In this document: one piece after another, positions 48,455-55,477 of the stretch
Layout of the letters: every line of letters starts with the position of its first letter
How positions within the stretch are numbered: position 1 is the first letter of the stretch
Assembly (NCBI GenBank): GCA_027592275.1
Contig: JAQCKF010000007.1
Location: forward strand, 1-64,000
Origin: Pseudomonadota bacterium
GTDB taxonomy: Bacteria; Pseudomonadota; Gammaproteobacteria; Pseudomonadales; Pseudohongiellaceae
Length of the DNA: 64,000 bases
Reading direction: 5' to 3'
The notes under the pieces: generated by a model
Told to the model about the DNA's origin: nothing
The model's input: only the letters and a program-made list of their open reading frames with translations
Databases searched by the model: none
Translations under genes and position numbers: made by a program

Positions 48455-49645
48455 ATGAAAAAGAAATTAATTATAGGTGCAACTCTGGTCGTTGCATTGG
48501 TTGTCCTTGGTCTTGGACAATCAAAGATACAAGAGCCAAGCATCGCTGCATCTAATGATGTAATGGCACCACATTTTCTCGTGGACCCATTCTGGCCTAA
48601 GCCACTCCCAAATCATTGGGCAATGGGTAACACAATCGGCGTTGACGTAGACGAGAGAGATCATATCTTCATCGTTCACAGAAATGACGCGTCTCAGTTC
48701 GGTGGCAACACTGAAATTGGTCTACAAGGCGGCGTAGCAGAATGCTGTACTCCTGCACCACCAATCATTGAAATCGACATTGAAGGCAACATCATCAATG
48801 CGTGGGGCGGACCTGTTGAAGGTGCTCCTTACACTTGGCCTGCATCAAACCACGGTATCGAAATCGCACCTAACGGTGACGTTTGGATCGGTGGTAACGG
48901 CGCTGGTGACTCACACGTTCTCGTGTTTACACGTGACGGCGAGTACATCCGTACAATCGGTATGCAAGGCGAAGACCGCGATAGTAACAGCGAGACCCAT
49001 TACGGTCGCGTTGCTGAGATCGCTATCGACGTTGAAGCTAACGAAGCCTACTTCGCTGATGGATATCAGAACAAGCGCGTTGCAGTTGTCGACGTAGCTA
49101 CTGGTGCTTTCAAGCGTTACTGGGGTGCTTACGGCAATACTCCTGACGATGAAGCTGATGTAACTTATGTTCCTGGCCAGCCTGGACCACAGCAATTCCG
49201 TGGCCCAGTTCACTGTGCAGAGCCTTCAAACGACGGACTTGTCTATGTATGTGACCGTGGTGCTGACCGAGTTCAGGTCTTCCGCAAAGACGGTACTTAC
49301 GTAAGAGAAGTTGTTTATAACCCAGCTACGTTGAATCAAGGTTCAACCTGGGATATCGCTTTCTCACGCGACCCTGAGCAAGAGTTCATCTATCTTGCAG
49401 ACGGTCAGAACTTCAAGATCTCTGTAATCGATCGTGAGTCAATGGAAGTACTTTACACTTTCGGTCAAGGTGGCCGTCAGCCAGGTACATTCTACGCACC
49501 TCACAGTATTGCCACTGACTCTCAGAACAACATCTACACTACTGAGACTTATGAAGGCAGCCGCGTACAGAAATTCCTATACCAAGGAGTTCGCCCGGTA
49601 ACAGTAGTAGATCGCGCGCCAACTTGGCCTGCTGACGAGCTGTAA
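48455..49645 (+). CDS. Exported NHL beta-propeller protein resembling peptidyl-alpha-hydroxyglycine lyase (PAL)
   Basis: A 396-residue protein with an N-terminal signal or anchor (LIIGATLVVALVVLGLG). The rest is a six-bladed NHL propeller. My manual alignment to the lyase half of animal PAM places Arg76 (VHRND), His133 (SNHGIEI), Tyr204 (ADGYQNKR), His253 (GPVHC), Arg268 (CDRGADR) and His350 (APHSIA) on the zinc and catalytic residues of rat PAL (Arg533, His585, Tyr654, His690, Arg706, His786). PAL splits an alpha-hydroxyglycine into an amide and glyoxylate. The neighbouring PHM-like genes make the matching first step available. The start has a strong GGAGGAAAATAAG site, and codon choice (GGT, CGT, GTT, AAC) looks like that of highly expressed genes. 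A non-catalytic NHL protein is the alternative. Confidence 0.75.
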   Translation: MKKKLIIGATLVVALVVLGLGQSKIQEPSIAASNDVMAPHFLVDPFWPKPLPNHWAMGNTIGVDVDERDHIFIVHRNDASQFGGNTEIGLQGGVAECCTPAPPIIEIDIEGNIINAWGGPVEGAPYTWPASNHGIEIAPNGDVWIGGNGAGDSHVLVFTRDGEYIRTIGMQGEDRDSNSETHYGRVAEIAIDVEANEAYFADGYQNKRVAVVDVATGAFKRYWGAYGNTPDDEADVTYVPGQPGPQQFRGPVHCAEPSNDGLVYVCDRGADRVQVFRKDGTYVREVVYNPATLNQGSTWDIAFSRDPEQEFIYLADGQNFKISVIDRESMEVLYTFGQGGRQPGTFYAPHSIATDSQNNIYTTETYEGSRVQKFLYQGVRPVTVVDRAPTWPADEL

Positions 49646-49670
49646 GAAACTCTTCAAAGCGTTTTAAACT

Positions 49671-49704
49671 AAGCCGTATCGAAGCAATTCGATACGGCTT
49701 TTTT
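49671..49704 (+). terminator. Terminator of the PAL-like gene
   Basis: A perfect 13-bp stem AAGCCGTATCGAA / TTCGATACGGCTT with a GCAA tetraloop and a T-run, 25 bases after the stop. Confidence 0.9.
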
Positions 49705-49737
49705 GTGTTTGATGATCGCTGCTGAATAGACTAAAGT

Positions 49738-49892
49738 ATTCTATAAGTATCATCTATAAAACACTCGGCGCAGGAGAAACGGCAACTCATCTTTATAACT
49801 CTTTACTCGGTTCTCATTCTATAAGTATCATCTCTAACATGCTGAGTGCAGGAGAAACGGCAACTCATCTTTACAACTCTTTACTCGGTTCT
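49738..49892. repeat. 78-bp tandem direct repeat, two copies
   Basis: Copies start at 49738 and 49816, each beginning ATTCTATAAGTATCATCT and ending ACTCTTTACTCGGTTCT, with about ten differences. Each copy contains GCAGGAGAAACGGCAACTCA. The repeat fills most of the 359-base gap between the PAL-like terminator and the next gene (50005); nothing else was seen in that gap. Confidence 0.9.
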
Positions 49893-50004
49893 GATCATGT
49901 TTAGCATGTCAATTATGCTCAGAACCCAAACAGACAGCGCTAATTCTAATGTTAAATTAGCCGCAACTAACAACAAATCAATATGCGACGAGAGACTCAT
50001 CTCC

Positions 50005-50577
50005 ATGAAAATCCGATACCTGATTTCACTGTGTGCCGCCTGCATTAGTTTGTTCTCTATCCCCGCCCTAGCCGCGGAAGATATTGTCATCAACTACGAA
50101 AAGACTGGTAACCCGCGCGCTGATCTAAGCAATATGAAAGTTAGTTTGCGTATTGCCGAATTCACAGATGGTCGTTCAGTAGAAAACTCACGCCTAATTT
50201 CAGATGCTCAGCTTTTGGGTGCCAATGGTTTTCAAGCGGAGAAGGCGATCGCGGAAATAATTCAGGATGCCATGCAAAGCGGCTTCGCCAACGCGAACGC
50301 AAATCTGGTGGATACAGATGGCGATATGTTCCTACAGGGGAACCTGACGGCCACTGAGGCAAAGATCATCGATCGTAGCGGCGTTGAGACGTTAGAATTA
50401 ACACTGCGCGCCTCTGTACAACTAATGAGCGGTAGTCGCACGGTGTGGCAGACAAACCTATTCGGTCGCGGTAGAGCTCCTGCCAGTGAAGGCATGGCCG
50501 TCACTGTAAGTGCGGCTCTGGATAGACTCATCAATGAGCTTATCGGCGATGACTATTTCCTAGCTGAGATTCGCTAG
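50005..50577 (+). CDS. Exported protein of unknown function
   Basis: A 190-residue protein starting with a signal peptide (MKIRYLISLCAACISLFSIP, cleavage near ALAAED). The mature part is alpha/beta, with VSLRIAEFTDGRSVENSRLI, a helix FQAEKAIAEIIQDAMQSGFA and alternating strands ending TVWQTNLFGRGRAP. The pattern of a strand, helix and repeated strands recalls YajG-like or LPS-transport small lipoproteins, but no lipobox is present and I cannot assign a family. I set the start at 50005 because the longer open frame runs into the tandem repeat and a signal peptide begins exactly here. The gene follows the PAL-like gene on the same strand. Confidence 0.65.
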   Translation: MKIRYLISLCAACISLFSIPALAAEDIVINYEKTGNPRADLSNMKVSLRIAEFTDGRSVENSRLISDAQLLGANGFQAEKAIAEIIQDAMQSGFANANANLVDTDGDMFLQGNLTATEAKIIDRSGVETLELTLRASVQLMSGSRTVWQTNLFGRGRAPASEGMAVTVSAALDRLINELIGDDYFLAEIR

Positions 50578-50614
50578 AAAATTGTTTTAGTCATTCTAAC
50601 TTTAGACCCTCTGC

Positions 50615-51448
50615 CTAGAAACAACCCAGACTCGTATCCAACGATCCCAATACTAGTCTAGGGTTTTCTGGAAAAAAATCTAATCCTGTAGCCGTCTCAA
50701 TTTCATCGATAGTGGCTGTGGTATCGCAGTGATGAACGTGTACGGGTAAATCTTGATCGAAGATAAACGCCGTAGCCCGATTATCTGCCGAGACTACAAT
50801 CTTGAAAAATGCATCTGGTACTCTGTGCTGAGTCTGTGTTTCCAAATTCGCAGCGACTGGTGTTTCTCTGAAAATAGGCCCGGTCAGAACATACACTTCA
50901 CGCTCTCGGTTAACCAAATTTCGAATTGACCATTCCAAACCATACCACGCACCCAAACTCAAGTTCCGGCTACGCGCCACAGCATTGCTCATGTAATTAA
51001 CTTCATTCCAGTAAGGCGTGCCTGCAAAATTAACCAGCGGCACTAATTGCGCACGAGTAAGTCCAGCCTCTTCGACATTGATAAAATCCGCCGCACTCAG
51101 CGTCTCCTCGACGAAGTCATCGATCATGACTGCGCGCGATAGGCTCGACGCAATTCCTATCGAGCCGGATGTAACCCGATAGGCCGCCCAATCCGCCACC
51201 TTGTTGCGCGTGTTGTATGAAAGCGCATAGATAGGACGAAGAATCAGGTGGTTCTCTGAGCTGCCTCCTGCCGGGCAGCCGTACAAACAATGAGCTATAC
51301 GCAGTTCAGCAGCCTGACTTTGAGACAGAGAGGCTATCAACAATACTGCCAGAGCAGCTATCCGAGATAGGCACAGAACACCTGCTGAGAACGGCAGGCG
51401 ACCTAAGCAAATGAATACATCTGTCTGTTTAGTGCGTTTCAGAAGCAA
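50615..51448 (-). CDS. Exported DNA/RNA non-specific endonuclease-fold protein, probably inactive
   Basis: A 277-residue protein with a signal peptide (IAALAVLLIASLSQSQAAEL). The order of elements matches the NucA/Serratia nuclease fold: YALSYNTRNKVADWAAYRV, the segment around LVPLVNF, SLGAWYGLEWSIRNLV and REREVYVLTGPIF. The catalytic DRGH motif is TRAQ (131-134), so the general-base histidine is Gln134. The metal-ligand asparagine of the LNQGAW segment appears as Ser (LSLGAW). It is therefore likely a binding protein or an enzyme with other chemistry. Two cysteines in HCLYGCP near the N terminus may form a disulfide. It is convergent with the 50005 gene. Confidence 0.72.
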   Translation of the reverse strand: MLLKRTKQTDVFICLGRLPFSAGVLCLSRIAALAVLLIASLSQSQAAELRIAHCLYGCPAGGSSENHLILRPIYALSYNTRNKVADWAAYRVTSGSIGIASSLSRAVMIDDFVEETLSAADFINVEEAGLTRAQLVPLVNFAGTPYWNEVNYMSNAVARSRNLSLGAWYGLEWSIRNLVNREREVYVLTGPIFRETPVAANLETQTQHRVPDAFFKIVVSADNRATAFIFDQDLPVHVHHCDTTATIDEIETATGLDFFPENPRLVLGSLDTSLGCF

Positions 51449-51820
51449 GCTATCACCTCACTGAGGGTCTGGAGCGACGCGGAATGCAGATGAATTCTAA
51501 CGCTTGCAGCCCCTTAAACTCCAGCGCCGGTTAAGCATTAATTCGAACCTTTCAATGACTTAATTTTGCTCAGTGACTCGGCTACAGCTCGCATTCTGTG
51601 ATCCCTAACATTGCCAACACTTGGGCAGCTTGCTGTAGTGAAAAGCTGAGAATCCCGCAAAAACACTGAGAAGCAGTCCAATTCGGTGAAAAACAGCTAT
51701 TCGATTATTAAAATTCACACTGTTTTTAATTTTCAGGAAGTATTCCTTGAATTTGCACTCTACTATGCATCCTTAAATAGAAAGCAGTACCTTATATTTA
51801 TGAAGTTTGAGGAAAGCAAA
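51449..51820. other. Intergenic region before PHM-like paralogue 3
   Basis: A 372-base gap between divergent genes. No convincing gene, hairpin or consensus promoter was found. The open frame of paralogue 3 extends into it (from a GTG at 51686), but the extension has no signal-peptide logic. GAGGAAAG 5 bases before 51821 decides the start. Confidence 0.4.
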
Positions 51821-53566
51821 ATGCTTAGATTTTCAATGATTGCCAAAATCGCAACTGCATCCCTGATGACAGTTTTCGTTGGCATGTCCGCCAACGCCGC
51901 TGATCGAATTAGTGATTTTTCACTGACCGATTCGCAAGGCCGGTTTTTCCAGTTAAGCCGCCATGGCGACGAGCAGGCTATTGTTCTTTTTTCCTATGAC
52001 CCCCAAAGCAGAGACGCACGTCGTGCCGCTTCTGATCTTGCGGACGTCGCTGAGCAATTCGAAGGACAGAAGGTCGAATTCTTAATGATCAATTCAACTG
52101 GCTCAGCTGACAAGCTGGCTATGCGAGAAGCAGCAGAGAAAGAAGACATCACTCTGCGCATTCTCATGGATGACACACAATTAGTAGCCGAAGAGCTTGG
52201 CCTTAGCCGAGCTGCAGAAGTAGTAATTCTTGACCCGGCAGCTAAAGAAGTTGTTTACCGCGGCGCACTTAACGATCGCTTTTCTGAAGGCAGCCGCGCA
52301 AGGCGCGCCAAAGAGCACTATGTTGCAGACGCACTAACCGCATTTATTGCTGGCGAAGGCATCGCGGCCGAGCAAGTTGCTAGCAAGGGCGATGCGATCG
52401 ACTTCTCAGCTAGCGCTGCTGTTGTCGCTTCAGTTTCCTACGCCAACGACGTTGCACCTATCCTTAAGGAACGCTGTGTTTCATGCCATATGGAAGGCGG
52501 CATAGCCCCTTTCGCAATGAGCAGCCACCAGATGGTTCAAGGCTGGTCGCCAATGATTCGTGAAACGCTTTACACCAAGCGCATGCCTCCGGGTCAGATC
52601 GATAATGAATTCGTCGAAAGCTTCCACGGCGTAAATCACATCACCATCGAAGAGACTCAGAAGCTGGTTAGCTGGATCAATGCAGGCTCTCCAAACAATG
52701 ACGATTCGGATCCTCTTGCGGAATATCGTCCGGAAGTTGTTAAGTGGGCTAACGGCACACCTGACATGATCATCCCTATTCCCGCGCAGCGCATTCCAGC
52801 GACTGGCGTTCAAGACTATCGCAACTTAATGCTTCCTCTGGATCTCGAAGATGATATCTGGGTAAAGGCAGTTGCGTTTGCACCAGGTGACACCACTGTA
52901 CTTCACCACATCATCGCCTTCTCGTATGGCGCAGATGGAATGAATGAATTTGAAATACTGAATCAGGGCATCGGGCTTGGCGCTTACGCTCCGGGCAATT
53001 CCCTTAATACCTACCCAGATGGTGCTGGCTACCCGCTAGAAGCTGGTGGTGGCTTGATGCTACAAATGCACTACACCACTTCCGGTAAAGAAGCAGTAGA
53101 TGCATCAGAAATCGGAATCTACCTTTGGGACGAAGAACCTGATCGCCCTATTCGTGGCGGCTCAGCAGCAGACCTTGAGATTAGCATCGAGCCATTCGAA
53201 GCTGATCACGAGATGATCGCAACTAAGACATTCCGTAAAGATGCCCTCCTGACAATGATAGGACCGCACATGCACTACCGCGGTTCCGATGCGAATTTCA
53301 AACTCGTCTACCCTGATGGCAAGGTAGAGGAAATCCTCAACGTACCTAATTATCAGTTTAACTGGCAGAAGACTTATGACTTTAAAGAGCCTAAGTTCCT
53401 ACCTGCCGGCACTGAGATGGTGTTCAGGGCTACATTCGACAACTCGGCGAATAACCCATTCAACCCTGACCCATCGTCAACGATCTCGTGGGGGGAACAA
53501 ACCTGGCAAGAGATGTTCTTCGGCTTCTTCCGCTATGTGGATGCGGAATCAAGCGAAGGTGAGTAG
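51821..53566 (+). CDS. Exported redoxin - cytochrome c - PHM-like copper monooxygenase (paralogue 3)
   Basis: A 581-residue protein with a signal peptide ending near SANAAD. The thioredoxin-like domain lacks the cysteine seen in the other two (FSYDPQSRDARRA). Haem motif Cys219-Cys222-His223 and RMPP are present. The copper ligands are His362-His363, His417 (QMHYTT), His483, His485 (PHMHYRG) and Met565 (WQEMFF). It is more distant from paralogues 1 and 2 than they are from each other and lies on the other strand, past the PAL-like gene. The electron-transfer and monooxygenase parts are kept, while redox chemistry of the first domain seems lost. It is followed by its own terminator. Confidence 0.82.
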   Translation: MLRFSMIAKIATASLMTVFVGMSANAADRISDFSLTDSQGRFFQLSRHGDEQAIVLFSYDPQSRDARRAASDLADVAEQFEGQKVEFLMINSTGSADKLAMREAAEKEDITLRILMDDTQLVAEELGLSRAAEVVILDPAAKEVVYRGALNDRFSEGSRARRAKEHYVADALTAFIAGEGIAAEQVASKGDAIDFSASAAVVASVSYANDVAPILKERCVSCHMEGGIAPFAMSSHQMVQGWSPMIRETLYTKRMPPGQIDNEFVESFHGVNHITIEETQKLVSWINAGSPNNDDSDPLAEYRPEVVKWANGTPDMIIPIPAQRIPATGVQDYRNLMLPLDLEDDIWVKAVAFAPGDTTVLHHIIAFSYGADGMNEFEILNQGIGLGAYAPGNSLNTYPDGAGYPLEAGGGLMLQMHYTTSGKEAVDASEIGIYLWDEEPDRPIRGGSAADLEISIEPFEADHEMIATKTFRKDALLTMIGPHMHYRGSDANFKLVYPDGKVEEILNVPNYQFNWQKTYDFKEPKFLPAGTEMVFRATFDNSANNPFNPDPSSTISWGEQTWQEMFFGFFRYVDAESSEGE

Positions 53567-53584
53567 TCTTAGCTAGCTGTTTGT

Positions 53585-53620
53585 AAAACCCGGTCACTGT
53601 AAAGTAACCGGGTTTTTTTT
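53585..53620 (+). terminator. Terminator of the third PHM-like gene
   Basis: The arms AAAACCCGGT and ACCGGGTTTT with inner CAC/GTA pairing, then eight T residues, 19 bases after the stop at 53566. Confidence 0.85.
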
Positions 53621-53761
53621 CGCCTAAAATTCCTAAAAAAAAACATTAAGGCTTACCGCTGCGTAGAGCAACAAGAATGCTGCTTCAGAGCGATGTGACA
53701 GCCTAAAGGGAAGTTGCTAATATCGAGACTCCTACATCTACTAGATAAGAACCCGAAAACA

Positions 53762-55417
53762 ATGAATAAGCTATTCCTTTGCGCGCTAGCCTTGCCACTG
53801 GGAGCCTCCTTGAGCGCCTCTCTTGTTGCTGATACCACCGTCTATATGAACGTCAATGGCTACACGCTCAACGCGAATCGCGAGCTACAGCAGTTTAACG
53901 CCATACAGTTTACTGATGATCGTGTCGATCGTGTTTTCGTACAAGGCGAAGAATTACCAGAACTGGCAGATCTGCTTATCGACGGCGATGGTCAGACGCT
54001 ACTACCCGGGCTGATCGATGCGCACGGGCACATTCTAAGTTATGGCCTAAGTCTGTTGCGCGTTGATTTGGTGGGAACACAGACAGAAATCGAGGCGGTG
54101 CAGCGCGTCGCAGACTTCGCTGAGAATAGCGAACAGCTCGAATGGATACAGGGGCGCGGCTGGAATCAGGTGTTGTGGGATAGTAACGAATTCCCATCGG
54201 CAGAGAGCCTGGATGCGGCCGTGTCAGAAAAACCTGTTTGGCTCAGCCGTGTCGACGGCCACGCGGGCTGGGCAAACAGCGCGGCTATGGAACTAGCCGG
54301 AGTCGACCGTCAAAGCGAAGACCCAAACGGCGGTCAAATTATTCGTGACGAGGACGGAAATCCTACCGGCGTATTCATCGACAATGCCATGGCTCTAATT
54401 CGATCACAGATTCCAGCAATCAGTATGGAAGAACAAAAATTCGCTCTGCGCACAGCGATGCTCGAATTAGCAAAACAGGGCTTGACCAGCGTTCACGATG
54501 CCGGCGCAGGAAGCGACACAATAGAAGCTTACAAGCAGCTACTAGACGATGGCCCTCTTCCCATCCGCGTCAACGTAATGTTGTCCGCAGGAGACAGTTT
54601 CTATGAGCAGCGCCTAGCCGAGGGGCACTATCGCAGCGCAGATGACACGCTTACCATGAACAGCGTAAAAATCGCCGCTGATGGAGCACTAGGCAGCCGT
54701 GGTGCCGCTATGATAGACGACTACTCCGACCAATCCGGGCACACAGGTCTTTTGTTGCACAATCCGGAACGTCTTGAGTATTTTATGCGTGCGGCCATGA
54801 ACGCTGGCTTTCAGGTGAATACTCATGCGATCGGCGACAAGGCGAATAAGGATGTGTTGGACAACTACGAGCAGCTCATCGCCGAAACGAACTCTAGAGA
54901 TTTGAGACACCGCGTAGAGCACGCACAAATTTTGCGCTATGAAGACATACTGCGCTTCGCAGAGCTAGGAGTTATTCCTTCGATGCAGGCAACACACGCC
55001 ACCAGTGACAAGAACATGGCAGTCGACAGGATAGGCGATGTACGTATCCAGGGTGCCTATGCCTGGCGCAAGCTAATCGACGCTGGCGCGCTGATAGCTA
55101 ACGGGTCCGACTTTCCTGTTGAGTCACCGAACCCCTTCTTCGGCCTGCACGCAGCGATCACTCGTCAGGACAAGAACAACCAACCTCCAGGGGGTTGGTT
55201 CCCCGAAGAGAAGATGACTGCTATTGAAGCCTTCGCCAGTTTCACCATCGACGCGGCCTACTCGGGTCATCAGGAAAAACTACTAGGCACTTTAGAACCT
55301 GGCAAGAAGGCAGATTTTATTATTTTGGATAGAGATATATTTGCGATAGATGAGAGCGAGATCTGGCAAATAGAAGTAGAAAAAACTTGGGTTAATGGGC
55401 AACGTGTTCCAAACTAG
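53762..55417 (+). CDS. Exported amidohydrolase of the YtcJ / N-substituted formamide deformylase type
   Basis: A 551-residue metal-dependent hydrolase with a signal peptide (MNKLFLCALALPLGASLSAS). The metal-binding start DAHGHILSYG, the QGRGWNQVLWDSNEFPSAES region, SVHDAGAGSD, VNTHAIGDKANKDVLDNY, RHRVEHAQILRYEDI and SDFPVESPNPF are all YtcJ-family motifs. Members hydrolyse N-substituted amides or cyclic amides; the exact substrate is unknown. I chose the ATG at 53762, since the TTG 16 codons earlier lacks a signal peptide. A Ntn-hydrolase gene follows 60 bases later. Confidence 0.85.
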   Translation: MNKLFLCALALPLGASLSASLVADTTVYMNVNGYTLNANRELQQFNAIQFTDDRVDRVFVQGEELPELADLLIDGDGQTLLPGLIDAHGHILSYGLSLLRVDLVGTQTEIEAVQRVADFAENSEQLEWIQGRGWNQVLWDSNEFPSAESLDAAVSEKPVWLSRVDGHAGWANSAAMELAGVDRQSEDPNGGQIIRDEDGNPTGVFIDNAMALIRSQIPAISMEEQKFALRTAMLELAKQGLTSVHDAGAGSDTIEAYKQLLDDGPLPIRVNVMLSAGDSFYEQRLAEGHYRSADDTLTMNSVKIAADGALGSRGAAMIDDYSDQSGHTGLLLHNPERLEYFMRAAMNAGFQVNTHAIGDKANKDVLDNYEQLIAETNSRDLRHRVEHAQILRYEDILRFAELGVIPSMQATHATSDKNMAVDRIGDVRIQGAYAWRKLIDAGALIANGSDFPVESPNPFFGLHAAITRQDKNNQPPGGWFPEEKMTAIEAFASFTIDAAYSGHQEKLLGTLEPGKKADFIILDRDIFAIDESEIWQIEVEKTWVNGQRVPN

Positions 55418-55477
55418 TACATAACTCGAACTTACTTAAGTTCCATTGCTGATGCTTCACGGCACAGGTGAACGACT

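Noticed and set aside
49738..49892. Tandem repeat as a CRISPR array
   Set aside because: Only two long (78 bp) contiguous units with no short repeats separated by unique spacers and no cas genes nearby.
49846..50004. N-terminal extension of the 50005 gene by 53 codons
   Set aside because: It starts inside the 78-bp tandem repeat, and a clear signal peptide begins at 50005; the extension would bury it.
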